From NCBI RefSeq assembly GCF_900169145.1, contig NZ_FXZD01000002.1:434001-498000 (forward strand): a stretch of DNA of 64,000 bases. Direction: 5' to 3'. Under the pieces are notes generated by a model. That model was not told where the DNA came from, did not search any database, and saw only the letters and a program-made list of their open reading frames with translations. Position numbers and translations under genes: made by a program. The DNA comes from Brevibacterium antiquum CNRZ 918. GTDB taxonomy: Bacteria > Actinomycetota > Actinomycetes > Actinomycetales > Brevibacteriaceae. Below are positions 8,182-17,366 of the stretch, piece after piece. Each line of letters starts with the position of its first letter. Position 1 is the stretch's first letter.

Positions 8182-9252
8182 ATGACGAGTACACGCAACG
8201 GCCCCACCACTCACGGTGGCGACGTCGGCCCGACGGCGACGGATACCGGTGTCTCCACAGGAGGTGGTGCCACCTCGGCGAGGAAGGGCTCTGCCGAGGT
8301 GAAGAGCCCGCTGCTGAGCTGGAAGCTCGCGGCGGGCGTCGTCGGTGTCCTGCTGCTGCTCGTCCTCTCCCTGTTGACCGGCGTCTACGACATCTTCGGC
8401 GGTGACGGCGGAGCCGAGATGTTCCAGATCACCCGTGTGCCGCGCACCATTGCACTTGTCCTCTCCGGGGCGGCGATGGCGATGTGCGGTCTGGTCATGC
8501 AGCTGCTGACGCAGAACCGATTCGTCGAACCGACGACGACGGGCACCACCGAATGGGCCGGGCTGGGCCTCATGCTCACCGTCATCGTCTACCCGGACGC
8601 CTCCATCCTGGCCCGAATGATCGGGGCCATCATCGCCGCCTTCATCGGCACACTCGTCTTCTTCCTGTTCCTGCGCCGGGTCTCGCTGAAGTCATCGCTC
8701 ATCGTGCCCATCATCGGCATCATGCTCGGTGCGGTGGTCGGGGCGATCTCGACCTTCGTTGCCGTCCAGACCGATATGCTCCAGAGCCTGGGCATCTGGT
8801 TCGCCGGCAGCTTCACCTCGATCCTGCGCGGACAGTACGAGATACTGTGGGTCGTCGTCATCGTCGTGATCGCGGTCTTCATCGCCGCCGACCGGTTCAC
8901 CGTGGCCGGTCTGGGCAAAGAAGTCGCGACGAACGTCGGACTCAACTACAACCAGGTCATCCTCATCGGCACCATACTCGTGGCCATCGCCACGGGCGTC
9001 GTCACGGTGGTCGTCGGCAGTCTGCCGTTCCTCGGCCTCATCGTCCCCAACATCGTGTCGATGATCCGCGGCGATGACCTGCGCAGCAATCTGCCCTGGG
9101 TGTGCCTGCTGGGCATCGCCATCGCCACGATCTGCGACCTCATCGGCCGAGTCATCATTATGCCCTTCGAGCTGCCCGTCTCCGTCATCCTCGGGGTCGT
9201 CGGTGCCGCCGTGTTCGTCGGGCTTCTCCTGCGACAGCGGAAGCGGGGCTGA
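8182..9252 (+). CDS. Ferric-siderophore ABC transporter, permease 1 (FecCD family)
   Basis: A 356-residue protein. After a hydrophilic, Gly/Thr-rich N-terminus of about 45 residues come roughly ten membrane segments, starting KLAAGVVGVLLLLVLSLLTG. Family hallmarks include VPRTIALVLSGAAMAMCGLVMQ and the cytoplasmic coupling segment near GSLPFLGLIVPNIVSMIRGDD. It lies 30 bases after the binding-protein gene and pairs with the next permease to form the channel. The long N-terminal extension is not needed for transport in usual members. Confidence 0.92.
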   Translation: MTSTRNGPTTHGGDVGPTATDTGVSTGGGATSARKGSAEVKSPLLSWKLAAGVVGVLLLLVLSLLTGVYDIFGGDGGAEMFQITRVPRTIALVLSGAAMAMCGLVMQLLTQNRFVEPTTTGTTEWAGLGLMLTVIVYPDASILARMIGAIIAAFIGTLVFFLFLRRVSLKSSLIVPIIGIMLGAVVGAISTFVAVQTDMLQSLGIWFAGSFTSILRGQYEILWVVVIVVIAVFIAADRFTVAGLGKEVATNVGLNYNQVILIGTILVAIATGVVTVVVGSLPFLGLIVPNIVSMIRGDDLRSNLPWVCLLGIAIATICDLIGRVIIMPFELPVSVILGVVGAAVFVGLLLRQRKRG

Positions 9253-9260
9253 GGCGCACC

Positions 9261-10472
9261 ATGAGCGCAGAGACGACAGAATCCACGACCTCCCCGACGA
9301 CGAGTCGCTCGGAGCAGGGGAAGACAACCACGTTCTCGAACGCCCCGTCGAAGACGGCGACGCGTGGGACCACGCCGACGAAGCGACGGACCGCGTCGAC
9401 GAAGCGACGGACCACGCCGACGACGAAGCGACGGACCGCGTCAGCGTTGGCGCCGACCGGAGAACAGCCTCGGCGATCTTCCGGCTCTTTGGGGACTGCC
9501 AAGGCCAGGTGGCGTTACTGGTCGATCATGATCGGCCTCATCATCGCCTCGGCGGCCATCGCTCTGGGCCTCCTGGCCTGGGATAATCCGATGCCGATCA
9601 CCGACGACGGATTCTGGCTCATCGCGCAGCTGCGGATGAAGAACCTCGCCGTCATCGCGATCGTCGCCCTGTGCCAGGCGTTCGCGACCGTGGCGTTTCA
9701 GACGGTGACGAACAACCGGATCATCACGCCCTCGATCATGGGCTTCGAATCTCTGTACGTGGCCATCCAGACCGGGGCCATGTACTTCGTCGGGGTCACC
9801 GCGATCGTCGACCTCAAGGGGCTGGTGCCCTTCACCGTGCAGCTGCTGCTCATGGTCGGGCTCTCGTTGGCGCTCTACGGGTGGCTGCTCTCGGGCAGGT
9901 ACGGGAACATTGCGATCATGCTGCTCATCGGCGTCGTCATCGGCGGCGGGCTCGGATCGATCGCGACGTTCATGCAGCGGACCCTGACACCGAGTGAATT
10001 CGACGTCCTCGCGGCCCGCCTCTTCGGCTCGGTCTCGAACTCGGACTCCAGCTATCTGCCGGTCTCGATTCCGCTGTGCTTGCTCGCCTGCGCTGCGATC
10101 TACTTGATGTCCTCGCGACTCAACGTCCTCGCTCTCGGCCGGGACACAACCAGCAACCTGGGGCTGAATCACAAGTTCGAAATGATGAAGGTCCTCTTCT
10201 TCGTCTCGATTCTCATGGCGGTGTCCGTGTCGATGATCGGGCCGATGATCTTCCTCGGCTTCCTGGTCGCAATGCTCGCCTACCAGTTCTCCGACACCTA
10301 TGACCACAAATACGTGCTGCCGATGGCGGCCCTCCTCGGGTTCGTCGTCCTGGGCGGGGCGTACTTCGTCATGAAGAACCTGTTCTACGCAGAGGGCGTC
10401 GTGTCGATCATCATCGAGGTCATCGGCGGCGGCGCATTCCTCATCGTCATCATGAGAAAGGGACGCCTGTGA
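9261..10472 (+). CDS. Ferric-siderophore ABC transporter, permease 2 (FecCD family)
   Basis: A 403-residue protein starting MSAETTES at the ATG 8 bases after the first permease stop. The open frame extends upstream into that gene but looks non-native there. Residues about 1-85 are low-complexity Thr/Lys/Arg, with a tripled repeat (KRRTAS/KRRTTP type) caused by 21-bp DNA repeats. The membrane core starts WRYWSIMIGLIIASAAIALG and carries MGFESLYVAIQTG and GPMIFLGFLVAMLAYQF, matching FecCD permeases. The very basic N-terminus would be cytoplasmic. It overlaps the ATPase start by 4 bases, indicating translational coupling. Confidence 0.92.
   Translation: MSAETTESTTSPTTSRSEQGKTTTFSNAPSKTATRGTTPTKRRTASTKRRTTPTTKRRTASALAPTGEQPRRSSGSLGTAKARWRYWSIMIGLIIASAAIALGLLAWDNPMPITDDGFWLIAQLRMKNLAVIAIVALCQAFATVAFQTVTNNRIITPSIMGFESLYVAIQTGAMYFVGVTAIVDLKGLVPFTVQLLLMVGLSLALYGWLLSGRYGNIAIMLLIGVVIGGGLGSIATFMQRTLTPSEFDVLAARLFGSVSNSDSSYLPVSIPLCLLACAAIYLMSSRLNVLALGRDTTSNLGLNHKFEMMKVLFFVSILMAVSVSMIGPMIFLGFLVAMLAYQFSDTYDHKYVLPMAALLGFVVLGGAYFVMKNLFYAEGVVSIIIEVIGGGAFLIVIMRKGRL
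9377..9442 (+). repeat. Three 21-bp tandem repeats inside the permease 2 gene
   Basis: Copies of GACGAAGCGACGGACCRCGYC lie at 9377-9397, 9398-9418 and 9422-9442, with a 3-base insertion before the last. They encode the basic N-terminal repeat of the permease. The repeat unit is a multiple of three, so copy-number change would keep the frame. Confidence 0.85.
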
Positions 10473-11224
10473 TCACCCTGAACCAGGTCCGCAAGGCCTA
10501 TGGCAACGACGTCGAGATCGGACCCGTCGACGTGGAGATCCCCGCCGGGGGAGTCACCGCGCTGGTCGGGCCCAACGGTGCCGGAAAGTCGACGCTGCTG
10601 ACGATGATCGGGCGTCTGCTGGGTATCGACGACGGGGCGATCGAGGTCGCCGGATACGACGTGTCGTCCACAAAGTCGAAGGACCTGGCGAAGATCGTGT
10701 CCATCCTGCGCCAGGAGAACCACTTCATCACCCGGCTCACGATCCGCCAGCTCGTCGGATTCGGCCGCTTCCCCTATTCCAAGGGGCGTCTCACGACCGC
10801 CGATGAGGAGATCATCTCGCAGGCGATCGACTTCCTCGAACTGGCCGAACTCGAAGATCGGTTCATCGACGAACTCTCCGGTGGTCAGCGACAGCGTGCC
10901 TACGTGGCAATGGTCCTGGCCCAGGACACCGACTACGTGCTGCTGGACGAACCGCTGAACAACCTCGACATGAAGCACTCCGTGCAGATGATGGCTCACC
11001 TGCGTCGGGCCGCCACCGAAATGGGGCGGACCATCGTCATCGTCCTCCACGACATCAACTTCGCCGGTCACTACGCCGACCACATCTGTGCTGTGAAGAC
11101 CGGCAGCGTGGTGGAGTTCGGAACGCCTGCGGAGATCATGACCGCCGAGGTGCTCTCCCGCGTATTCGACACCCCGGTCGAGGTCATCGACGGGCCCCGC
11201 GGCCGGCTGGCTGTTTACTACTGA
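10469..11224 (+). CDS. Ferric-siderophore ABC transporter, ATPase (FecE-like)
   Basis: A 251-residue ABC ATPase. Walker A is GPNGAGKS (about residue 34), the signature LSGGQRQRAYVAMVLAQ (about residue 136), Walker B YVLLDEP, and the switch histidine is in IVLHDINFA. It begins with GTG overlapping the permease stop codon (GTGA). It energises import of ferric siderophore by the two upstream permeases and closes the iron-regulated operon. Length is normal for the FepC/FecE family. Confidence 0.93.
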   Translation: MITLNQVRKAYGNDVEIGPVDVEIPAGGVTALVGPNGAGKSTLLTMIGRLLGIDDGAIEVAGYDVSSTKSKDLAKIVSILRQENHFITRLTIRQLVGFGRFPYSKGRLTTADEEIISQAIDFLELAELEDRFIDELSGGQRQRAYVAMVLAQDTDYVLLDEPLNNLDMKHSVQMMAHLRRAATEMGRTIVIVLHDINFAGHYADHICAVKTGSVVEFGTPAEIMTAEVLSRVFDTPVEVIDGPRGRLAVYY

Positions 11225-11236
11225 AGCGCTGTCGAC

Positions 11237-11728
11237 CTATGAGTGCGGGTTGTCGACGGCAGGCCGGACCCACACCCAGCGGCGAGCCGCCACGATGAGC
11301 ATGGTGACGAGGCCGAGGATGAGGATCCCGTCGGCGGCGATGTAGAACAGGTGCAAGCTCGACCCGCCGTCGTCGACACCGGCGAGGACAGCATCCGTGC
11401 GGTTGTTGAGCAGGGGGCGGATGACGGTGACCTTGATGATGAGGACGGCGATCATGCCGCAGGCCAACCACCGGTACAACCGGCCCACATGGTCTTTGAG
11501 CACCGACCACAGCAGGATCACGGCGATGCCGATCTCCACCCAGTTCATGGCCGTGAAGACCAGTCGGCCGATGCCCAGGCCCAGCGGGATCGTGATGCCC
11601 GGGGCGGTGAACTTCAGCGGCGCCTCGATCAGCGAGATGCCGATGATGAGACCGAGCCAGATGGCGGGAAGTATGACGCGGGCACCAGCGGAGAGTCGGG
11701 TGTCCTGAGAGCTGAAAACATTGGCCAT
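11237..11728 (-). CDS. Four-helix integral membrane protein of unknown function
   Basis: A 163-residue protein, MANVFSSQDTRL onward, with four hydrophobic segments (ILPAIWLGLIIGISLIEAPL, LVFTAMNWVEIGIAVILLW, LACGMIAVLIIKVTVIRPLL and IAADGILILGLVTMLIV). I chose the ATG at 11728 because a GGGAG ribosome site precedes it and the upstream part of the frame overlaps the opposite gene. I do not recognise a characterised family. It converges on the siderophore ATPase gene with only a short gap, and its 5' end lies near the promoter of the divergent amidohydrolase. Confidence 0.7.
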   Translation of the reverse strand: MANVFSSQDTRLSAGARVILPAIWLGLIIGISLIEAPLKFTAPGITIPLGLGIGRLVFTAMNWVEIGIAVILLWSVLKDHVGRLYRWLACGMIAVLIIKVTVIRPLLNNRTDAVLAGVDDGGSSLHLFYIAADGILILGLVTMLIVAARRWVWVRPAVDNPHS

Positions 11729-11842
11729 GCCCCGAATTCTACTCCCGGTAGAAAGTGTGCCGTGCGGAAGTGCGGCACCAGGGCCGGCGGGGCGGGGAAG
11801 AACTGCCGTGCACACCTGCCGGGAAGAGCGGTCCCTGCGCTC

Positions 11843-11848
11843 TAGACT
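11843..11848 (+). promoter_or_regulatory. -10 box of a leaderless promoter for the amidohydrolase
   Basis: TAGACT, then 7 bases (ggtgctc), then the ATG at 11856. No ribosome-binding site is present. Confidence 0.55.
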
Positions 11849-11855
11849 GGTGCTC

Positions 11856-13805
11856 ATGCGTCTGTTCTCCAACGCCGTCGTGCGAAGTTTTGACCCCGCC
11901 GCCCCTGACACCACCTCGGCGGTCGCACCCGACTCGATCCTCGTCAACGGCGAGAAGATCGTGGCCGTGGGAACCAGGGCTGAACTGCTCGACATCGCCG
12001 CCACAGAATCCTCGACGGCGGCAGCGCTCGCCTCGGCGGGTGGAATCGGTGCCACCACGGTGATTCCAGGCCTCGAGATCGAAGAGATCGACTGCGCCGG
12101 CCAGGTCATCCTGCCCGGCCTCGTCGACGCCCACATGCACTCCGTCCACTACGCGGACTCCCTGACCGACCTTGATCTTTCCAACGTCCGATCCCTCGCC
12201 GAGGCGGTCGAGGCCATCCGTGAACGCGCCAGTCAGATGCCCTTCGGTGAATGGGTGGTCGGGTCCGGGTGGGACCTCAATAAGTGGGATGACCCGCGAT
12301 ACCCCGATCGGCAACTGCTCGACCAGGCCGTGCCCGACCATCCCGTGGCGATGTGGTCGGTCGATCTGCACACGCTTTGGACGAACGCCCATGGGCTCGA
12401 GATCGCCGGCATCGATGACCTCACTGCAGATCCGTTCGGCGGGGAGTTCGTGCGCGACGACGAGGGATGGCTGACCGGACTGGTCCGCGAAGACGCCACC
12501 GACCTGGTGGCCCGCTACATTCCCGAACCCACGCGTGAGGAACAGGTCGAACGACTCGACCGCACCCAGAAGCTGTTCCTGTCCCAGGGACTGACCGGGA
12601 TCCATGACTTCGACTCCATCGCCTCGACCCTGGGCTGGTATGACCTGCGCGAAGCCGACCAGCAGCACATTCGAGTCACGAAATACCTGCGCGGACCCGA
12701 GGTGCCCTGGGCGATCGAAACCGGATGGCACACCGGCGACGGCGATGACTGGCTGCACCGAGGCGGGCTGAAGCTCTTCTCCGACGGAGCCCTGGGCTCG
12801 CACACCAGCCACATGTCCTCACCGTTCCCCGACCCGAACGCACACGATGACGCACACGACAGCGAGCGGGACGTCGAAGCCGAGCAGGACGCCGAAGCAG
12901 TGGAGACGACGGACCGTGAGCGGGACGACGCATCCGGGGACCTCGGTGTCTCCGCAGAAGCATCCGAGCAGGAGTACTACACATACCCCGGATCACTGCC
13001 CGAAGAGGCACTGAGCACCGAGGCGGTCGACGCCAACTACGGGATCGCCCAGATGTCAGAGGACGACCTCTTCGACAACGCCAGGCTCGCCACCGAGGCC
13101 GGCATCTCGGTGGCCATCCACGCCATCGGCGACCAGGCCAACCACCACGTGCTCAACGTCTTCGAACGCCTCCGCGAAACCACGAAAGACGCCGAGGAGC
13201 GCTTCGAGCGACCCCTGCGTCACCGGGTCGAACACGCCCAGTTCATCCAACCGGACGATGTCGCCCGATTCGCCGAACTCGACGTCATCGCCTCCATGCA
13301 GCCACGCCACTGCATCTCTGATCTGCACCTGCTCCACCTCATCGACGAATCGGCCCAGCTCGCCGCCTACGCCTGGCCCGACCTGCTGAGCGCGGGAGCG
13401 CATGTGGCCTTCGGCTCCGACGGTCCGGTCGAACCAGCCAATCCCTTCGCCGCGATCTATGCGGCGATGACCAGGGCCAACATCTCCGGAGATACGACGA
13501 CGAGCTTCCAACCTCGGCGGCGGCTCTCTGTCACGGAAGCCATTCGGCAGCACACCTTCGGCCCCGCGTACGCGGCAGGACTCGATGATCGCCGAGGTTA
13601 TCTGGCACCGGGCATGGACGCTGACTTCATCGTCGTCGACACCGACCCCTGCACCGCCGAGGGTCTGACGGAGCTGACCACGCTCGACCACGACGGGCTG
13701 CTCGGCTATGAGTCCGAGGAAGCGCTCTTCGCCCACGCCGAGGCGATCCGTGACACCACGGTCGCACTGACCGTGGTCGGCGGCCAGGTGAAGTACCAGG
13801 CCTGA
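11856..13805 (+). CDS. YtcJ-like metal-dependent amidohydrolase
   Basis: A 649-residue Amidohydro_3 family protein. It has the metal-binding HxH in VDAHMHS (about residue 93), SDGALGSHTS, a central histidine in HAIGDQANHH, HRVEHAQFI, and the late aspartate in FGSDGPVEPANP. Family members hydrolyse amides of unknown physiological identity. About 50 acidic residues (DPNAHDDAHDSERDVEAEQD and on, encoded about 12830-12970) are inserted between the SDGALGS loop and the next strand, making it longer than the usual 530-560. The start was chosen from the leaderless promoter; an earlier in-frame ATG at 11721 lacks support. Confidence 0.85.
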   Translation: MRLFSNAVVRSFDPAAPDTTSAVAPDSILVNGEKIVAVGTRAELLDIAATESSTAAALASAGGIGATTVIPGLEIEEIDCAGQVILPGLVDAHMHSVHYADSLTDLDLSNVRSLAEAVEAIRERASQMPFGEWVVGSGWDLNKWDDPRYPDRQLLDQAVPDHPVAMWSVDLHTLWTNAHGLEIAGIDDLTADPFGGEFVRDDEGWLTGLVREDATDLVARYIPEPTREEQVERLDRTQKLFLSQGLTGIHDFDSIASTLGWYDLREADQQHIRVTKYLRGPEVPWAIETGWHTGDGDDWLHRGGLKLFSDGALGSHTSHMSSPFPDPNAHDDAHDSERDVEAEQDAEAVETTDRERDDASGDLGVSAEASEQEYYTYPGSLPEEALSTEAVDANYGIAQMSEDDLFDNARLATEAGISVAIHAIGDQANHHVLNVFERLRETTKDAEERFERPLRHRVEHAQFIQPDDVARFAELDVIASMQPRHCISDLHLLHLIDESAQLAAYAWPDLLSAGAHVAFGSDGPVEPANPFAAIYAAMTRANISGDTTTSFQPRRRLSVTEAIRQHTFGPAYAAGLDDRRGYLAPGMDADFIVVDTDPCTAEGLTELTTLDHDGLLGYESEEALFAHAEAIRDTTVALTVVGGQVKYQA

Positions 13806-13866
13806 CCTGCCGCGCACCCGCCGACCGTTGCGTTGCGACGGCCCACCCCTCATCTCGTCCTGCCGA

Positions 13867-13878
13867 TAAGGATCCTTA
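13867..13878. repeat. 12-bp perfect palindrome before the acyltransferase
   Basis: TAAGGATCCTTA lies 3 bases before the ATG at 13882 and includes the AAGGA that could serve as ribosome site. It could be an operator or simply a chance palindrome. Confidence 0.35.
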
Positions 13879-13881
13879 CGC

Positions 13882-15195
13882 ATGCCTCGTTCGTTCATGG
13901 CTCAGGCACAGAAGATCGATGCCGCCACCCCCGCTTCCCGCAACCGCGAGGTCGACTTCCTCCGTGCTGCTGCGATCACCGTCGTCGTGCTGGGACACTG
14001 GACGATCATCGCGGTCAGCTCCACCGGAGGCATCGAACCGCATGGACTCCTCGATGAAGCCCGCTGGACTCACCCGCTGACATGGGTGTTCCAGGTGATG
14101 CCGATCTTCTTCCTCGTGGGCGGCTACTCCAACGCACTGTCCTGGCGTTCGGCCAGGAGGAATAACACCGGCTACGCCGAATGGCTGCGGGCTCGCCTGC
14201 GCCGTTTGGGACTGCCGCTGATCCCACTGCTGCTCGTCTGGCTGGTCACCTGCATCATCGCCCTGAGCGCCGGCGCCGAGCCGGCCGCGGTGCAGTTGGC
14301 TTCACAGATGGCGCTGGTGCCCACTTGGTTCCTGGCCGCCTACCTGCTCGTCGCCATCGTCGCCCCACCCTGCCTGATGCTGTGGGAGAAGTGGGGTTGG
14401 TGGTCGATCATCCTCGGCATCGCCGCGGCCGGAATCATCGACCTCATCAGCATCACCACTGGCAGCATCCTGGCCGGCTACCCCAACTATCTCCTCGTCT
14501 GGGCCAGCTTCCACCAGTTCGGCTACGCGTGGCTTGATGGCAGACTCTCGAGCCTGAAACGCTGCCTGCTGCTCTTCGCCATCGGTGCGATCGGGCTCGG
14601 ACTCCTCGTCGGCTTCGGCCCCTACCCGGTCTCGATGATCACCGCCGGTACCGATGCGATCTCCAACTCGGCCCCGACCCGGGTGACCATGGCGTTCCTC
14701 GGAATGGCACAGGCAGGAATCGTGCTCATGCTGCAACGCCCGCTGGCGGCACTGCTGCGCAGCCCCGGACTGTGGATGCTCACCGTTCTGGTGAACCAGC
14801 GGATCATGACCTGGTTCCTGTGGCATCTCACCGCGCTGACGGCACTGGCCCAAGTGCTCCTGGCACTCGACGCCGAGGCACTTCTGCCCACCCCGCTGAC
14901 CGGTGTGTGGTGGCTGACCCGTCCGCTGTGGTGCCTGGGGCTGCTCGCGATCACCGGCCTCCTCGTGGTGATCTTCGGCCGGTTCGAGACACCGCAGCCT
15001 GATGATCGCCCAGCACCGAAAATTTGGATGCCGATCCTCGCCGCCGCATCGATCTGTGCGGGACTGGCGATCATGGCAGACGTGGGAATGGTCGACGCCA
15101 ACGGTGTGACCTGGATCTGGCCGCTGCTGCCGTTGGCGGGCATGCTCGTCTTCGGTGTGGTCAAACTCCCACGTACATTCTCCCGCCGAGGTTGA
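13882..15195 (+). CDS. Acyltransferase 3 family membrane protein
   Basis: A 437-residue protein with about ten membrane segments. The family signature near the N-terminus is NREVDFLRAAAITVVVLGHW, with the conserved Arg and His, followed by VFQVMPIFFLVGGYSNALSW. Family enzymes O-acylate sugars, peptidoglycan or secondary metabolites across the cytoplasmic membrane. The acceptor is unknown and no glycan cluster surrounds it. A second ATG at 13897 is possible, but the first has AAGGA at a fitting distance. The gene ends at a strong palindromic terminator. Confidence 0.85.
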   Translation: MPRSFMAQAQKIDAATPASRNREVDFLRAAAITVVVLGHWTIIAVSSTGGIEPHGLLDEARWTHPLTWVFQVMPIFFLVGGYSNALSWRSARRNNTGYAEWLRARLRRLGLPLIPLLLVWLVTCIIALSAGAEPAAVQLASQMALVPTWFLAAYLLVAIVAPPCLMLWEKWGWWSIILGIAAAGIIDLISITTGSILAGYPNYLLVWASFHQFGYAWLDGRLSSLKRCLLLFAIGAIGLGLLVGFGPYPVSMITAGTDAISNSAPTRVTMAFLGMAQAGIVLMLQRPLAALLRSPGLWMLTVLVNQRIMTWFLWHLTALTALAQVLLALDAEALLPTPLTGVWWLTRPLWCLGLLAITGLLVVIFGRFETPQPDDRPAPKIWMPILAAASICAGLAIMADVGMVDANGVTWIWPLLPLAGMLVFGVVKLPRTFSRRG

Positions 15196-15209
15196 CCCCA
15201 CACAGCGAA

Positions 15210-15239
15210 GAGCCGACGTCCCCGCGGGGACGTCGGCTC
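15210..15239. terminator. Bidirectional terminator: 30-bp perfect palindrome
   Basis: GAGCCGACGTCCCC-GC-GGGGACGTCGGCTC is a perfect palindrome between the converging acyltransferase and SDR genes. The CACCTCGGCG motif abuts it at 15239-15248. Confidence 0.8.
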
Positions 15240-15280
15240 ACCTCGGCGCCGGTGATCTGCTGATCAGTGACGCGCGACGA

Positions 15281-16078
15281 TCAGATGTGGCGACCGCCGG
15301 AGATCTCGGTGACGGTGCCGGTGAGGTAGCTGGAGAGGCCGGAGGCCAGGAACAGCACTACCGAGGCGACCTCTTCGGGCTCACCGGGACGGCCCAGGGG
15401 GATCTCGGCGAGCTTCGAGTCGATGGCGTGCTGGGGCATGGCCGCGGTCATCGCGGTGTTGATGAAACCGGGCTGGATCGCATTGATGCGGATGCCCTTG
15501 AATGCGACCTCCTTGGCCACGGCCTTCGTCATGCCGACGATGCCTGCCTTCGCCGCCGAGTAGTTCGACTGGCCGAGCATGCCGACCTTGCCGCTGATGG
15601 AGGAGACGTTGATGATGGCGCCGCCGCGGTCCTGTTCGCGCATGAGACCGGTGGCGACCTTGAGTCCGTTCCAGGTTCCGCGCAGGTGGACGGAGATGAC
15701 GTCGTCGAACTCCTTCTCGGTCATCTTGCGGATCGTGGCGTCGCGGGTGATGCCGGCGTTGTTGACCCAGATGTCGGCGCCGCCGAAGGTCTGCGTTGCC
15801 GCCTCGGCGAGTTTCTCGGTGTTCTCCAGAGAGGCCACATTGCACACGACTCCGGCGGCAGACTCTGCGCCGCCGAGTTCGTCGACGGCCGCCTGCAGGC
15901 TCTCTTCATTCATGTCGCCGAGCACGACCTTCGCTCCGGAGTTCACGAGGGTGCGGGCCATGGCCAGGCCGAGTCCCTGGGCGCCGCCGGTGACGACGGC
16001 GACCTTGCCGGTGAGCAGGCCGGGGATCTCGGAGATGCCCTGGGTGGTGGAGGCGGTGGTGGCTGGTGCGTCGGTCAT
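15281..16078 (-). CDS. Short-chain dehydrogenase/reductase (FabG/acetoacetyl-CoA reductase-like)
   Basis: A 265-residue SDR. The NAD(P)-binding TGGAQGLG (about residue 30), NNAG, a catalytic serine in NVSSISG, and YSAAKAG are all present. It looks like a beta-ketoacyl reductase. I chose the ATG at 16078 over the one at 16099 because AAGGA sits 5 bases before it. It is the last gene of the CoA-transferase/acyl-CoA dehydrogenase operon, so it may oxidise or reduce a 3-hydroxyacyl-CoA intermediate there. Direction and substrate are not readable. Confidence 0.9.
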   Translation of the reverse strand: MTDAPATTASTTQGISEIPGLLTGKVAVVTGGAQGLGLAMARTLVNSGAKVVLGDMNEESLQAAVDELGGAESAAGVVCNVASLENTEKLAEAATQTFGGADIWVNNAGITRDATIRKMTEKEFDDVISVHLRGTWNGLKVATGLMREQDRGGAIINVSSISGKVGMLGQSNYSAAKAGIVGMTKAVAKEVAFKGIRINAIQPGFINTAMTAAMPQHAIDSKLAEIPLGRPGEPEEVASVVLFLASGLSSYLTGTVTEISGGRHI

Positions 16079-16129
16079 CAGGTCCTTCTTTCCTTGCATG
16101 AGGATGTGTCTTCTCAGCGTGTAGACGAG

Positions 16130-17293
16130 TTACAGGTTGAACTGTGGTTTGTGGGCGCCCTTGAGCAGCTGTCGGGCAACGACGACGCGCTGGACTTCCG
16201 AGGTGCCCTCATAGATGCGGAAGAGACGAGCGTGACGGTAGAAGCGCTCGACGGCGGACTCGCGCATGTAGCCTGTTCCGCCCTGGATCTGGACACCCTT
16301 ATCGGCGATGCGACCCAGCGCCTCGGAGGCGAAGAGCTTGGCCGAGCTGGGGCCCAGCTTCCGGTCCTCTTCGCTGTCCCAGCGTTTCGCGGCAGCGAGG
16401 ACCAGGGCCTTGGCGGCGGCGGTTTCGGTGTACATATCGGCGAGCATGGCCTGGACCAGCTGGAACCGGGCGATGGGCTCTCCGCCCTGTTTCGCCTCGG
16501 CGGCGTAGTTCACGGACTCATCGAGGATGCGGGTGGCCTGACCCACGCAGATCGCGGCGATGTGCAGGCGACCCTTGTTCAGGGAGGCCATCGCGGCGTA
16601 GAAGCCCTTCTCCTCCTCGCCGCCGATGAGGTTCGCGGCGGGGATGCGGACGTCGTCGAAGAAGATCTCCGAGGTCCACGCTCCGGCCTGTCCCATTTTG
16701 TTGTCATGTGTTCCGACAGTGACGCCGGCCGTCTTCGTCGGGACGAGGAAGACGGAGATGCCCTTCGAGCCCTTCGCATTCGGGTCGGTGCGGGCGAAGA
16801 CCATGAGCACATCGGAGGACTCGGCGCTGGTGATGAAGCGCTTGCTGCCGTTGATGACGTAGTCGTCGCCCTCACGCACGGCGCGGGTGCGCATGCCCGA
16901 GGGGTCGGACCCGGCCTCAGATTCGGTGAGAGCGAATGAGGCCACGACCTCGCCGGAGGTCAGCTTCGGCAGCCACTGGCTCTTCTGCTCATCTGTGCCG
17001 TAGTTGACGAGCACCTGCCCGGCGATGCCGTTGTTCGTGCCGAAGACGGACCGGAAGGCCGGTGTGGTGTAGCCGAGCTCCATCGCCAGCTGCGCGTCCT
17101 GTTCGGCATTCATGCCCAGGCCGCCGTATTCCTCGGGCAGCGCCCAACCGAAGAGTCCCATCTCTGCGGATTCCTTGATGATCGTCTCCGGGATGGCGTC
17201 GTTGGCCTCGATGTCGAGTTCGATGGGCACGACCTTCTCGCGGACGAATTCGCGGACGATCGAGAGGACGTCGTCGAGTTCCGAGGTATCCAT
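16130..17293 (-). CDS. Acyl-CoA dehydrogenase
   Basis: A 387-residue flavoenzyme of normal family length. It shows the family motifs FALTESEAGSDPSGMRT and GGTGYMRESAVERFYRHARL, then the catalytic glutamate in RIYEGTSEVQR near residue 365. A consensus ribosome site (AAGGAGAA) precedes the ATG. It introduces a double bond into an acyl-CoA and passes electrons to ETF. It lies between a CoA-transferase and an SDR, which suggests a dedicated catabolic route for one organic acid or branched acyl chain. Confidence 0.93.
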   Translation of the reverse strand: MDTSELDDVLSIVREFVREKVVPIELDIEANDAIPETIIKESAEMGLFGWALPEEYGGLGMNAEQDAQLAMELGYTTPAFRSVFGTNNGIAGQVLVNYGTDEQKSQWLPKLTSGEVVASFALTESEAGSDPSGMRTRAVREGDDYVINGSKRFITSAESSDVLMVFARTDPNAKGSKGISVFLVPTKTAGVTVGTHDNKMGQAGAWTSEIFFDDVRIPAANLIGGEEEKGFYAAMASLNKGRLHIAAICVGQATRILDESVNYAAEAKQGGEPIARFQLVQAMLADMYTETAAAKALVLAAAKRWDSEEDRKLGPSSAKLFASEALGRIADKGVQIQGGTGYMRESAVERFYRHARLFRIYEGTSEVQRVVVARQLLKGAHKPQFNL

Positions 17294-17366
17294 TCTTCGT
17301 TCTCCTTGTGGTTGAGGTGATGTCTGTGTGGTCGCCGAGGTGGCTGCCGGGTTTCGCCGAGGTGGT

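Noticed and set aside
9377-9442. Three 21-bp repeats considered as a CRISPR-like array
   Set aside because: The repeats are directly adjacent without spacers and are in frame within a permease gene.
15155-16939. 594-codon plus-strand ORF opposite the SDR and acyl-CoA dehydrogenase genes
   Set aside because: It is the antisense shadow of two well-recognised enzymes, with Gly/Asp/His-rich composition and no family motifs or ribosome site.
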